The position numbers and the translations under genes were made by a program. This document shows, in pieces, positions 17,819 through 25,655 of a stretch of 64,000 bases of DNA. Source of the DNA: Flavobacterium aquatile LMG 4008 = ATCC 11947 (GTDB lineage Bacteria > Bacteroidota > Bacteroidia > Flavobacteriales > Flavobacteriaceae). The stretch is taken from the NCBI RefSeq assembly GCF_000757385.1, contig NZ_JRHH01000005.1, positions 434,001 through 498,000 on the forward strand, in the 5' to 3' direction. Positions within the stretch are counted from its first letter, which is position 1. Each line of letters opens with the position of its first letter. The notes under the pieces are model-generated. The model made no database searches. It was not told the origin of the DNA and was given only the letters and a program-made list of their open reading frames with translations.

Positions 17819-18818
17819 AAATTAAGGGTATTTTTACTTTAAAAATAGTTTCCGTTTTCTCTATATTAATTTCATTATCAAGAAGATGTAGAAATCTTCG
17901 ATTAATATTATCAAGTCCCACACCTGTTGATAATGTACCTTTTTTAAGTTGGATTGGATTTTCTACTATTACAAAATTATTTTGTGTATATAATTTTATT
18001 AGAAGTGGTTTATCTAAAGAAACAACATTGTGTTTGATGCTATTTTCTATTAGCAGTTGTAATGTAAATGGCGGAATTTTAGCATTATAATCCTTTTTGT
18101 TTATTTCGTTAGTAACTACAAAACCTTCTTCAAAACGTGCTTTTAACAGATAAATATACGAATCTAAAATTTGTAATTCCTCTTGTAAAGAAATCAAATC
18201 CATTTTCCGGCTTTCTAATGTAAAACGATAAAAATCGGATAATTTTAGAATAAAATCGGCACTATTAGGATCTTGCATTTCAACCATTGACTTTAAAGTG
18301 TTGAGACTATTGAACAAAAAATGCGGATTTACTTGTTGTTTTAAAAGTTCGTATTGTGCACCTAAATTAACCGATATCGTTCGTTCCAATTCAATTGAAA
18401 TCTTTTGAGCGCGATAGTTTTGAAACAATAAATGTAAAAACATGTAAATAATCAAGTTGATTAAAACACCACGTAATTCAAACATGATGGGCGCATCCAT
18501 TTGTGAAGCGAGAAATAGTTCCTGATGTGCAATTACTAGGATAATCATAACTGCCATTCCCATAAAAACGCTTAAAAGTAGTTTTGTATTTAGAAAACTT
18601 TTATCATTTTTATTAGTTGTAAATTTAGGTAAAGCATAAATATTATAGTACCAGATAAAAAGTGAAAATAATATTGTAATAGACGAATTTACTAGTACAT
18701 CTTTAATTGTATAATTTAAATCAAATAATTTTGGAATTGACGCAAGAATCCCTAGTACAATTGAGCTACCCCAAATAATACGCCAAGAAACTATAAATCC
18801 TTTTTCATTTTCTTTCAT
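17799..18818 (-). CDS. LytS-type sensor histidine kinase
   Basis: 339 residues with four transmembrane helices in the first 150 residues, then a His_kinase domain with the phospho-acceptor motif NPHFLFNSLNTLKSM (about residue 170) and a reduced HATPase domain with LLIENSIKHNVVS and GVGLDNINRRF. It has no extracellular sensor domain, so it probably senses an intramembrane or membrane-proximal signal. It pairs with the LytTR regulator it overlaps. Confidence 0.9.
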   Translation of the reverse strand: MKENEKGFIVSWRIIWGSSIVLGILASIPKLFDLNYTIKDVLVNSSITILFSLFIWYYNIYALPKFTTNKNDKSFLNTKLLLSVFMGMAVMIILVIAHQELFLASQMDAPIMFELRGVLINLIIYMFLHLLFQNYRAQKISIELERTISVNLGAQYELLKQQVNPHFLFNSLNTLKSMVEMQDPNSADFILKLSDFYRFTLESRKMDLISLQEELQILDSYIYLLKARFEEGFVVTNEINKKDYNAKIPPFTLQLLIENSIKHNVVSLDKPLLIKLYTQNNFVIVENPIQLKKGTLSTGVGLDNINRRFLHLLDNEINIEKTETIFKVKIPLIYDNSTN

Positions 18819-18957
18819 TTGTTTAAATATTGTCTATCAAAGATAAGTTTATATGTATGAAAATCCAATTATTTCAATTTCAAATTCGCTAGTATGGACA
18901 TCAAAATGATGCTCTAAATATTTATTAAGTAACAATTATCTCATAAATTAGTATGGC

Positions 18958-18999
18958 AAAAAAAGCCTGGCACGTAATTCTCATATCACAATGCCAGGC
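18958..18999 (-). terminator. Rho-independent terminator of the redox operon ending with DUF1223 copy B
   Basis: GCCTGGCA (18965-18972) pairs with TGCCAGGC (18992-18999). On the minus strand the stem is followed by seven T. It lies 142 bp after the DUF1223 stop, so the transcript has a long 3' UTR that includes the hairpin at 19079-19117. Confidence 0.85.
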
Positions 19000-19078
19000 A
19001 ACCACCAACTTAAACCTAACTATAATACTTTCTTTTTATCGCTATTCTATTAATAATTAGTTATATAAAATGCTACTG

Positions 19079-19117
19079 TAATTGAATTCCTCTATGATTT
19101 AACATAGAATTCAATTA
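19079..19117 (-). other. Inverted repeat in the 3' UTR of DUF1223 copy B
   Basis: TAATTGAATTC (19079-19089) pairs with GAATTCAATTA (19107-19117), and CTATG pairs with CATAG inside. It has no T-tract. It may be an RNA stability element. Together with the terminator it accounts for the 323-bp gap from 18819 to 19141; I see nothing else there. Confidence 0.45.
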
Positions 19118-19141
19118 TGTATTACAATTTTATTTTAATGA

Positions 19142-19897
19142 TTAAAAAATTATTTTAGAGACAGCTTCGATGGCTCCAGTGTTTGTATTTTGCACAAAAC
19201 CTATTACCTCAAAATCTTTGGTATTGAAATTATCTGGAAGTGAAATCGTAGTTTTGTCTGTAGCATTTTTTACTAATTTGATAGTATGAAGATGACGAAC
19301 AATTTGAAAATGAGATAAAATTTTATTAGCGTTTTCTCCTCGTTTCACAGCATTTTTTGCATTTTTTTGAATTACAGTCAAAATTAAATTACTGTTTTTC
19401 TGATTACTATTTACCGTATAATTCACCGTTAGTTTTTTACTACTCACCGTTGCATTCAAATCTAAATTCGCTACCGATGGTTTAAGTAGTATTTTCTTAA
19501 TAGCATTTCTAACAACAGTTTCATTAGATGCTACAAACTCTTGTTTTCCATTTATAATTACTTGTGGTGTGTAAACATTTGGCAGGCTAAACCAATTGGC
19601 ATAATCATATTGCCTTTTAGTATATTCGGCTTTACTAAATATATCTTTCCAACCTTGATGATCCCAATAATCTACATGGTATGCAATAACATAAACTTCT
19701 TGATCTTTATATTCCATTTGAATTTTACCCATAAGTTCATCGGCTGGAGGACAACTGTTGCAACCCTCTGAAGTAAAAAGTTCTAAAACTGCAAAACCTT
19801 TGTTGGTTTCAGTTTTTGTCGATTTTTGTCCAAATACTGCAACACTAAAAAATAGATGTATCATGGCAATTATAGCATTAGATTTTATTGATTTCAT
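19142..19897 (-). CDS. DUF1223 family thioredoxin-like secreted protein (copy B)
   Basis: 251 residues with a signal peptide (ending SVAVFGQ) and the DUF1223 core VLELFTSEGCNSCPPADELM, YHVDYWD and TPQVIINGK. It is clearly related to copy A at 15754, over the whole domain, but has CNSC instead of CSSC and a cleavable rather than anchored N-terminus. It follows the DsbD-alpha-like gene by 4 bp, so both should be exported and work together in periplasmic thiol chemistry. Confidence 0.86.
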   Translation of the reverse strand: MKSIKSNAIIAMIHLFFSVAVFGQKSTKTETNKGFAVLELFTSEGCNSCPPADELMGKIQMEYKDQEVYVIAYHVDYWDHQGWKDIFSKAEYTKRQYDYANWFSLPNVYTPQVIINGKQEFVASNETVVRNAIKKILLKPSVANLDLNATVSSKKLTVNYTVNSNQKNSNLILTVIQKNAKNAVKRGENANKILSHFQIVRHLHTIKLVKNATDKTTISLPDNFNTKDFEVIGFVQNTNTGAIEAVSKIIF

Positions 19898-19901
19898 TAG
19901 T

Positions 19902-20417
19902 TTAAGATTTAATAGTTTTGTTTTTTAATTTACTTTTAATTATTTCTTTTGCCTTTAAATTTGGGATATCAAATTCAAAATAGCTTTTCTGAGGAATACA
20001 AACTTCTTTACAGATTTGATAAGATAATTCGACAGCAATTGAGGTGTTCAATTTATTATTGACTTTAATAACTTGAGTTATGGTGAAATTGTTTGTAAAA
20101 TAAGTTTCGTTTACTTCAAACAATGTGTTGAATGTTGTAGTTGTAGCACTTTCTTTTGCTTTTCCAACTGTTTCATATTTACCTTTACTATTTAAAAATG
20201 TGAATTCTAAAGGTAATGGACCGCCTTCTGGTGTTGCTAGTGAATAAAGGTGCCAATCTTTTTCTAGTTTGCCAGCGAAAGTCAGTATATATTCTGAACT
20301 TGATTTTTTTTGAATCTTTGCTTTCCACTTAACTGGATTTGAAATTTGGGCTTTCACAGAAAAGAAAGAAAAGAAAGTGAGCATCAATAGTGCTTTAATA
20401 ATTTTCATTACCTTCAT
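19902..20417 (-). CDS. Free-standing DsbD N-terminal (alpha) domain protein
   Basis: 171 residues: signal peptide (ending FFSVKAQ) and a DsbD_N-like immunoglobulin fold with WHLYSLATPEGGPLPLEF and a C-terminal YQICKEVCIPQ, the cysteine pair that receives electrons from the membrane domain in DsbD. Here the membrane and gamma domains are missing. It lies 4 bp before DUF1223 copy B and 5 bp after OsmC-1, in one operon. I infer that it relays or buffers thiol electrons in the periplasm. ATG at 20417 or 20408 both fit. Confidence 0.8.
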   Translation of the reverse strand: MKVMKIIKALLMLTFFSFFSVKAQISNPVKWKAKIQKKSSSEYILTFAGKLEKDWHLYSLATPEGGPLPLEFTFLNSKGKYETVGKAKESATTTTFNTLFEVNETYFTNNFTITQVIKVNNKLNTSIAVELSYQICKEVCIPQKSYFEFDIPNLKAKEIIKSKLKNKTIKS

Positions 20418-20422
20418 TAGAA

Positions 20423-20863
20423 TTATAATAAGTTAATTTCTACAGCAATATTACCTCTTGTAGCTTTAGAATAAGGACAAGTTTGGTGTGCAGCATCTGT
20501 AATTAATCGAGCTGTATCTTTATCTATTCCAGGAAGGCTAACATTTAGTCTTGCTTGTAAAAAATAAGCATCTCCATCACGACATAAATCTACTTCGGCA
20601 TCAACAGAAGTGTCAATTGGAAGTTTTATACTCATTTTACTTGCTGCAATTCCCATCGCACCAATAAAACAAGCAGACCAACCACCAGCAAACATTTGCT
20701 CAGGATTTGTACCTGTTCCGTGTGATCCTGGATTACTAAGTTTAACATTTAGTTTACTATCTGAACTTTTTGAAGCGCCATCACGTCCACCAATTGTGTG
20801 TGTTTTTGCAGTGTAAATTGCTTTTTCTGATTGTGGGATATTTGAATTTTCCATGATTTTCAT
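20423..20863 (-). CDS. OsmC/Ohr family organic hydroperoxide peroxidase (copy 1)
   Basis: 146 residues (143 from the second ATG at 20854, which I consider as likely). The family signature is complete: NPEQMFAGGWSACFIGAMG with the peroxidatic Cys and HQTCPYSKATRGNI with the resolving Cys. Ohr proteins reduce organic hydroperoxides in the cytoplasm, with lipoyl thiols as donor. It heads a three-gene operon with DsbD-alpha and DUF1223 copy B, under a promoter with tandem 21-bp direct repeats. Confidence 0.9.
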   Translation of the reverse strand: MKIMENSNIPQSEKAIYTAKTHTIGGRDGASKSSDSKLNVKLSNPGSHGTGTNPEQMFAGGWSACFIGAMGIAASKMSIKLPIDTSVDAEVDLCRDGDAYFLQARLNVSLPGIDKDTARLITDAAHQTCPYSKATRGNIAVEINLL

Positions 20864-20879
20864 TTTTTTAATTATAGGT

Positions 20880-20957
20880 CAAAATTATAGTTGAAAACGT
20901 TGAAGTACAATTGATAAATTGCTTAAGTGGACAAAATTGAACTTAAAACCGACATTT
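20880..20957 (-). promoter_or_regulatory. OsmC-1 promoter with tandem AraC-type sites
   Basis: Minus-strand -7 box TAATTTTG (20880-20887), 20-bp spacer, TTG -33 element (20908-20910), then two direct repeats read on the plus strand as AAGTGGACAAAA (20925-20936) and AAACCGACATTT (20946-20957), exactly 21 bp apart. The same layout is found at 22052 and 27532. Confidence 0.75.
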
Positions 20958-20990
20958 GTAAACCTTGATTTTTTCAAAGTTTTAAAAATT

Positions 20991-22016
20991 TTATTTTTTG
21001 GCTAAACCATCTGCTTCAATTATTGCAGCAGCAAATGCTTTTGGATCTTCTTGCGGAACATCATGCCCAATTCCGTTAAGAACATGATGTGCATATTTTC
21101 CTGTAAATTTTGTAGCATATGCTTTTCCGTTGGCGTTTGCTCCATCAAAATCGCTTCCAATCGTTACAGCTGGAATAGTAATGTTTGGACGAGCATCAAG
21201 ACGTTTCTCTAGTTCGTCATACTTTTTTTCACCTTCAGCTAGTTTTAATCTCCATCGGTAATTGTGAATAACAATCGCTACATGATCTGGATTATCGAAT
21301 GATGTCGCTGTTTTTTCAAAAGCTTCGTTGTCAAAAATCCATTTTGGTGATGCTAGTTTCCAAATTAGCTTGTTGAATTCGTAACGATTTTTTTCGTAAC
21401 CCATTTGACCACGATCTGTAGAAAAATAATATTGATACCACCAAGCATGTTCTGCAATTGGACTTAAAGGTTGTTGATTCCCTGTAAGATTTACTACAAT
21501 GTAACCACTAACGGATACAATTGCTTTACAACGTTCTGGCCAAAGTGCTCCCATAATTATGGCTGTTCGTGCACCCCAATCGAAACCACCAACTATTGCT
21601 TTATCAATTTTTAAAGCATCCATAAATGCAATCATATCTGATGCAATGGCTGATTGTTGTCCGTTTCTTGGAGTATCTTTCGATAGAAAATGCGTTGTTC
21701 CAAATCCTCTCAAATATGGAATATAAACGTGATAACCTTGGGCAACTAAAATGGGAGTAACTTTTTCAAAACTATGAATGTCGTATGGCCAACCATGAAT
21801 CAATAGTACTGGTGTACCTGCTTTTGGTCCTGCTTCAACATAGCCAATATCTAGATCACCAGCTTTAACTTGTTTGATATTTCCGAATGTTGATGTAACG
21901 ACTTCTTTAGAGATAGATGATTTTGACTGAGCATTTATTTTCATACTAATTATCAATATTATACCGAAGAATAATGAGGCTATATTTGAAAAATGCACTT
22001 TATTTTTTGTGAACAT
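20991..22016 (-). CDS. Secreted alpha/beta hydrolase, epoxide-hydrolase type
   Basis: 341 residues with an N-terminal signal (about residues 10-30, ending INAQ). The fold shows an oxyanion HGWPYD motif, nucleophile Asp in GGFDWGART (about residue 145), and catalytic His in GIGHDVPQ near the C-terminus. Asp as nucleophile points to epoxide hydrolase or haloalkane dehalogenase chemistry. It is monocistronic, under a promoter that is a paralogue of those of both OsmC genes. Confidence 0.83.
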   Translation of the reverse strand: MFTKNKVHFSNIASLFFGIILIISMKINAQSKSSISKEVVTSTFGNIKQVKAGDLDIGYVEAGPKAGTPVLLIHGWPYDIHSFEKVTPILVAQGYHVYIPYLRGFGTTHFLSKDTPRNGQQSAIASDMIAFMDALKIDKAIVGGFDWGARTAIIMGALWPERCKAIVSVSGYIVVNLTGNQQPLSPIAEHAWWYQYYFSTDRGQMGYEKNRYEFNKLIWKLASPKWIFDNEAFEKTATSFDNPDHVAIVIHNYRWRLKLAEGEKKYDELEKRLDARPNITIPAVTIGSDFDGANANGKAYATKFTGKYAHHVLNGIGHDVPQEDPKAFAAAIIEADGLAKK

Positions 22017-22048
22017 AATTTTTTAATTTTAATTATTATAAATTTCTG

Positions 22049-22240
22049 ACACAAAGGTATTTTGAGAGTGCAAACGGTACAATGAGAATATGGGTTAAGC
22101 AGACAAATATGGCGGTCAAACTGACGATTTCCAACTTGAATGTTTTAAGTTAGATAAATTAAAATTGAAAAAATAGAATTAGTATTGAAAAAGAAGAATC
22201 AAATTTTAAAACATAAAGATTTTTAATTTAAAAAAGAGTA
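22049..22240 (-). repeat. Paralogous intergenic block (copy 1; partner at 27530-27725)
   Basis: Homology to the region upstream of OsmC-2 extends beyond the promoter: shared stretches include GTACAATGAGAATAT, AACTTGAA-TGTTTTA and AAGAAGAATC. This points to duplication of a promoter unit. The remaining 220 bp up to 22460 show nothing I recognise. Confidence 0.65.
22052..22129 (-). promoter_or_regulatory. Alpha/beta hydrolase promoter with tandem AraC-type sites
   Basis: -7 box TACCTTTG (22052-22059), 20-bp spacer, TTG (22080-22082), then plus-strand repeats AAGCAGACAAAT (22097-22108) and AAACTGACGATT (22118-22129), 21 bp apart. Confidence 0.77.
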
Positions 22241-22460
22241 TCCAAATTAAATTTCTTTGAATTTTTTGGTTGGCGAGTATCGTTTTCTGTGGTTGGTAAA
22301 AACTTCAATAGCAGAAAATTTTAAATTATAGTTAGAAGGTTTGATTAAAAATGGTAAGATTTTCGAAGCTTACAAGATGAGCTTTTAAAAAAGATATTAC
22401 TTCAAATTAAATTATAAATGGATTTTTATTGAAATTTGTAGGTTTAAAATTTTGGCTTAA

Positions 22461-22670
22461 TTATTTAATTTTTCTGTCAATGATTTTCTGAATTCTTGGC
22501 CCAATAATTAAGATGGCTGGTATTACAATTATATAAGCTAGTGCCCATGATTTAGTCCATATATTCAAAAAATTATCGCTAAAACCAATGTTAATTGTAA
22601 TTAAACTAAAAGAGATAATTCCGGTAGTGATTAGGCCCATAATGAGTGCAAATGCGATTTTCTTTTTCAT
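22461..22670 (-). CDS. DUF2798 small membrane protein
   Basis: 69 residues with two transmembrane helices (about residues 5-27 and 42-60) and the DUF2798 pattern (ALIMGLITTGIISF, WALAYIIVIPAILIIGPRI). The function is unknown. It sits in the detoxification island between a conserved hypothetical gene and the alpha/beta hydrolase, preceded by a hairpin, so it is probably transcribed on its own. Confidence 0.75.
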   Translation of the reverse strand: MKKKIAFALIMGLITTGIISFSLITINIGFSDNFLNIWTKSWALAYIIVIPAILIIGPRIQKIIDRKIK

Positions 22671-22690
22671 TATTATTTGATTTTATATTA

Positions 22691-22722
22691 AGCACCATAT
22701 TTTGTTTATGGTGCTTTTTTTT
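22691..22722. terminator. Hairpin terminator between the DUF2798 gene and its upstream neighbour
   Basis: AGCACCAT (22691-22698) pairs with ATGGTGCT (22708-22715). The T-run is on the plus strand; on the minus strand the stem is followed by TTAATATAAAA, so termination of the minus-strand operon may be partial. Confidence 0.6.
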
Positions 22723-22742
22723 GAATTATATTTTGTTGATTA

Positions 22743-23489
22743 TTATTTTAATGTTATCTCACTAAGGTCAATAGATACTAGTAAAGGCTCGGGAAATAAA
22801 GGAGTATTATCCTCTTGTCTTATGTAAACATTTCTTTTAGTAGCAATCATAATTCCTTCTACTTCAATGTACTCTGATAAATAATGTGCAGCAGTTGATC
22901 CGCCAGCAATATCAACACTGTAATCATGTCTTTTAATAAGACCATTTTTGTCAATGTAAAAAGTTTGAACTGCCGAATGACTTGCAACATCATCTGGAAA
23001 AGTTACTTCAAGTCTTCTAAAAACTTCACCGTCTTCTTTCCAAGTTTCTAATTCTCTAACACTGTAACCTTCGCTAGCAAAGTTGAAAGGTGCGTTAAAA
23101 TAAGTCCACATTGCATATCCTGCAAAATAGGCAAGTTGAAGCTGAGACCAAGGAGTTTCTGTTGTATAACCTGCGAATGAAGCACGAGGATTTGATAGTT
23201 CTTCAACAGTTTCGCCATTACTATTTACAATAGCTACATGATTTGCAGTAAATTGAGTATGCCAGTCTTTGTTAATAAAAGGTTGGTGAGAAGTTGCTTG
23301 TTTATTTATATTTGAAGTAACATAAATATCATCTACTGATCCAGGATGGCCTACCATTGGCCATAAAATTCCATCGCAAATAAGTCTTGCCGATATCGTT
23401 TCGAATTTTCTAAAATTTTTCATGCCACCATGAGCATTGATTGTGAAGTCTAATAAATTACTCACTTCTTGTTGTTTAATTGTTTCCAT
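22743..23489 (-). CDS. Conserved hypothetical protein, LolA-like beta fold
   Basis: 248 residues without signal peptide. It opens with LLDFTINAHGGMKNFRKFETI, a pattern (AHGG...W/F..I.....) seen in LolA/LppX-like lipid-binding folds that usually are exported; here it seems cytoplasmic. The C-terminal half is beta-rich and contains FYIDKNGLIKRHDY and EYIEVEGIMIATKRNV, typical of such folds. It is 23 bp after the SDR gene in the TetR-controlled operon. It might bind the hydrophobic substrate of that operon. Confidence 0.68.
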   Translation of the reverse strand: METIKQQEVSNLLDFTINAHGGMKNFRKFETISARLICDGILWPMVGHPGSVDDIYVTSNINKQATSHQPFINKDWHTQFTANHVAIVNSNGETVEELSNPRASFAGYTTETPWSQLQLAYFAGYAMWTYFNAPFNFASEGYSVRELETWKEDGEVFRRLEVTFPDDVASHSAVQTFYIDKNGLIKRHDYSVDIAGGSTAAHYLSEYIEVEGIMIATKRNVYIRQEDNTPLFPEPLLVSIDLSEITLK

Positions 23490-23512
23490 TTTTTTAATAT
23501 TTAAGTTTTTAA

Positions 23513-24328
23513 TTAATTTCCGTGTGCTTTTTCAGATACATCAGCCCATTCTTCCCATAAAGAAATGCGTTGTTCGTAATGATGTTTTACTGCTGGTAAT
23601 CCAACTTTTCCTAAAAACATTCGTAGTGGCGGATTAGTTGTGTGGACTAATTTTAATAGTGCTTCTGCAGTAGCTTCAACGTTTCCAAAAGATCCTTTTG
23701 AATCACTTTCTGAGTACGATTTTTTAAATCCATCATAAACAGAAATGCTATTGGAATTAAAATCACCTTTCCAAATATCTGATTCGTAACCATTTGGTTC
23801 TAATAAAGTTACGTGAATTCCAAATGCTTTTACTTCAGATGCTAAAGTTTCGCTTAAACCTTCAATTGCAAATTTCGAAGCGTTGTAAATACTTTGGAAA
23901 GGCAAAGTAATTAATCCTAAAATGCTAGAAGTTTGAATGATATGTCCGCTATTTTGCTTTCTCATTATTGGTAAAACCGCTTGAGTCATCCATAAAGCAC
24001 CAAAAAAGTTGGTATCAAATTGGTTTCTTGCTTCTTGTTCACTTGCTTCTTCAACAGCACCAAATAGAGAATATCCTGCGTTATTGATTAACACATCTAT
24101 TTTACCAAAATGATTGTGTACTTTTTTTACCGCTTCAAATGCTGCTTCGCGGTTATTTACATCTAATGAAAAAGTGAATAACAAATCACCATATTTTGAT
24201 ACTAAATCGTTAAGTGGTTCGATATTTCTTGCTGATGCAGCCACTTGATAACCTTGTTTTAAAAAGGCTTCTGTCCATACTTTACCAAAACCTTTTGATG
24301 CTCCTGTAATTAAAATTGTTTTTGACAT
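23513..24328 (-). CDS. Short-chain dehydrogenase/reductase (SDR), classical type
   Basis: 271 residues. The N-terminal TGASKGFGKVW nucleotide motif, NNAGYSLFG, and catalytic SS...YNASK (about residues 138-158) are all present, so it is likely an active NAD(P)-dependent oxidoreductase. A TetR-type palindrome (24368-24383) lies 40 bp upstream of its start, and the regulator gene precedes it in the same direction. The substrate is unknown. Confidence 0.9.
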   Translation of the reverse strand: MSKTILITGASKGFGKVWTEAFLKQGYQVAASARNIEPLNDLVSKYGDLLFTFSLDVNNREAAFEAVKKVHNHFGKIDVLINNAGYSLFGAVEEASEQEARNQFDTNFFGALWMTQAVLPIMRKQNSGHIIQTSSILGLITLPFQSIYNASKFAIEGLSETLASEVKAFGIHVTLLEPNGYESDIWKGDFNSNSISVYDGFKKSYSESDSKGSFGNVEATAEALLKLVHTTNPPLRMFLGKVGLPAVKHHYEQRISLWEEWADVSEKAHGN

Positions 24329-24367
24329 TTTTTATTTTTTAAATTAATATCTGATTTTTATTTTTAA

Positions 24368-24383
24368 ATGACCAATCGGTCAT
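24368..24383. promoter_or_regulatory. TetR operator upstream of the SDR gene
   Basis: ATGACC-AATC-GGTCAT, a near-perfect 16-bp palindrome whose arms are identical to the site at 25017-25032. Confidence 0.78.
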
Positions 24384-24402
24384 TTTTTTTATTAAAAAAA
24401 AA

Positions 24403-24990
24403 CTACAGTGTTTGTGCTGTAATCATTTTTTTTAGATTTGCGTTTATAATTCTCATCTTATCTTTAGATCCAGATACTCTAGAAATCAGAATTCCACCTT
24501 CCATCATAGCAAACATTATCGTTGCAAATTCTTCATTATCCCAATCAGATTTAAATTCTTTATTTTCTATTCCTTGTTTTATTATATCTGAAAGAAACTT
24601 TTGACTTTTTGTAATAAGTTTATTTACTTTATTCTTGATTATTTCGTTTGTATCATCTGCTTCTGTACCAAAGTTTAGCATTGGGCATCCACCAATAACT
24701 AAGGACTCATTAGGATCGACAAACAAATCTATGTAAGCAAAAAGTTTTTCCTTTGATGTTTGATATTGACTTAATCTTTTATTCAATATATTTGTAAGTA
24801 GCTCCATGTTATAATCCACAGCACTTGCTGCTAAAATATCTTTGTTTTCAAAGTGAACATACAGACTTCCTTTAGAAAGTTTTGTGGCTTCCATAATATC
24901 GCTCATGGCTGTACCAACTATTCCTTTTGTATTGAATAGCGGTGCTGCTTTTTCAATTATAAAGCGTTTTGTTTCTTCTCCTTTAGACAT
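24403..24990 (-). CDS. TetR/AcrR family regulator of the SDR operon
   Basis: 195 residues from the ATG at 24990 (MSKGEETKRFIIEKAAPLFN). The longer frame up to 25050 would run through its own operator and -7 box, so I reject it. HTH: GTAMSDIMEATKLSKGSLYVHFENK. The C-terminal domain resembles the TetR_C of the AcuR/YxaF-like group, which senses aldehydes or small electrophiles. Identical operator arms at its own promoter and before the SDR gene indicate control of both. Confidence 0.88.
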   Translation of the reverse strand: MSKGEETKRFIIEKAAPLFNTKGIVGTAMSDIMEATKLSKGSLYVHFENKDILAASAVDYNMELLTNILNKRLSQYQTSKEKLFAYIDLFVDPNESLVIGGCPMLNFGTEADDTNEIIKNKVNKLITKSQKFLSDIIKQGIENKEFKSDWDNEEFATIMFAMMEGGILISRVSGSKDKMRIINANLKKMITAQTL

Positions 24991-25009
24991 TATGTAAATA
25001 TTTATTTTG

Positions 25010-25032
25010 CAAATATATGACCTTTCGGTCAT
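25010..25032 (-). promoter_or_regulatory. tetR promoter with operator
   Basis: Minus-strand TATATTTG -7 box (25010-25017) abuts ATGACC-TTTC-GGTCAT (25017-25032). This is classical repressor geometry. Confidence 0.8.
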
Positions 25033-25229
25033 TTGAAAAATAATAATCAAATTATTTTTACTATTAATGTTTGATTACATTGATTTTAAAGAGATTTAGA
25101 AAGAAAATTGAAATGATTTATAAAGGTATTTTATTATAAAAATGAGGTATACTTTTACAGTTTATACTATTTATTTAAAAAAACCATCTACTATTAAGTT
25201 GTAAAACAGTAGATAGTTTTATTTAATTT

Positions 25230-25637
25230 CTAGTGTTTCATCACTAAAACAGGCTTACCTTTTTCGACTATGTAGGTTGCTAATTCTACACCAGTACTTT
25301 TACCATTGTTTCTAGCAGCATGTACCGTACCAGCAGGAATGAAAAGTACATCGCCAGCATTTAATGTAACTGGTGGTTTACCTTCAACTATGTATTCTAA
25401 AGAACCTTCTAGAACATAAATAAGTTCTTCTCCAGGATGAGAATGTTCTCCAAATGCTGCGCCAGGTTCAAAATCTATTCGAACTTGAATAGTTTCGCGA
25501 CCTTTAGCGCTAATGTCATAACGTTGAAGTTCGGTTCGTTTTATACCCGACTGTTGCGCAAAGGCTGAACTTGAAGCCATAATTGAGAACATTACGATTG
25601 TTAATGTCGTCAATAAAATGTTTTTAATATTTTCCAT
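25230..25637 (-). CDS. Secreted single-domain cupin
   Basis: 135 residues with signal peptide (ending SAFAQ) and a cupin barrel: metal-binding motif 1 is GEHSHPGEELIYVLEG (His, His, Glu) and motif 2 IPAGTVHAARN (His). It has a full metal-ligand set, so it may be a dioxygenase, isomerase or binding protein in the periplasm. It follows the epoxide hydrolase gene by 18 bp and shares its operon. A second exported cupin lies at 29528. Confidence 0.83.
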   Translation of the reverse strand: MENIKNILLTTLTIVMFSIMASSSAFAQQSGIKRTELQRYDISAKGRETIQVRIDFEPGAAFGEHSHPGEELIYVLEGSLEYIVEGKPPVTLNAGDVLFIPAGTVHAARNNGKSTGVELATYIVEKGKPVLVMKH

Positions 25638-25655
25638 TTTTATTAAATTTTATAA

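Noticed and set aside
24991..25050. Longer start of the TetR regulator
   Set aside because: Would place the coding sequence over its own -7 box and operator; the ATG at 24990 starts the family-typical N-terminus.
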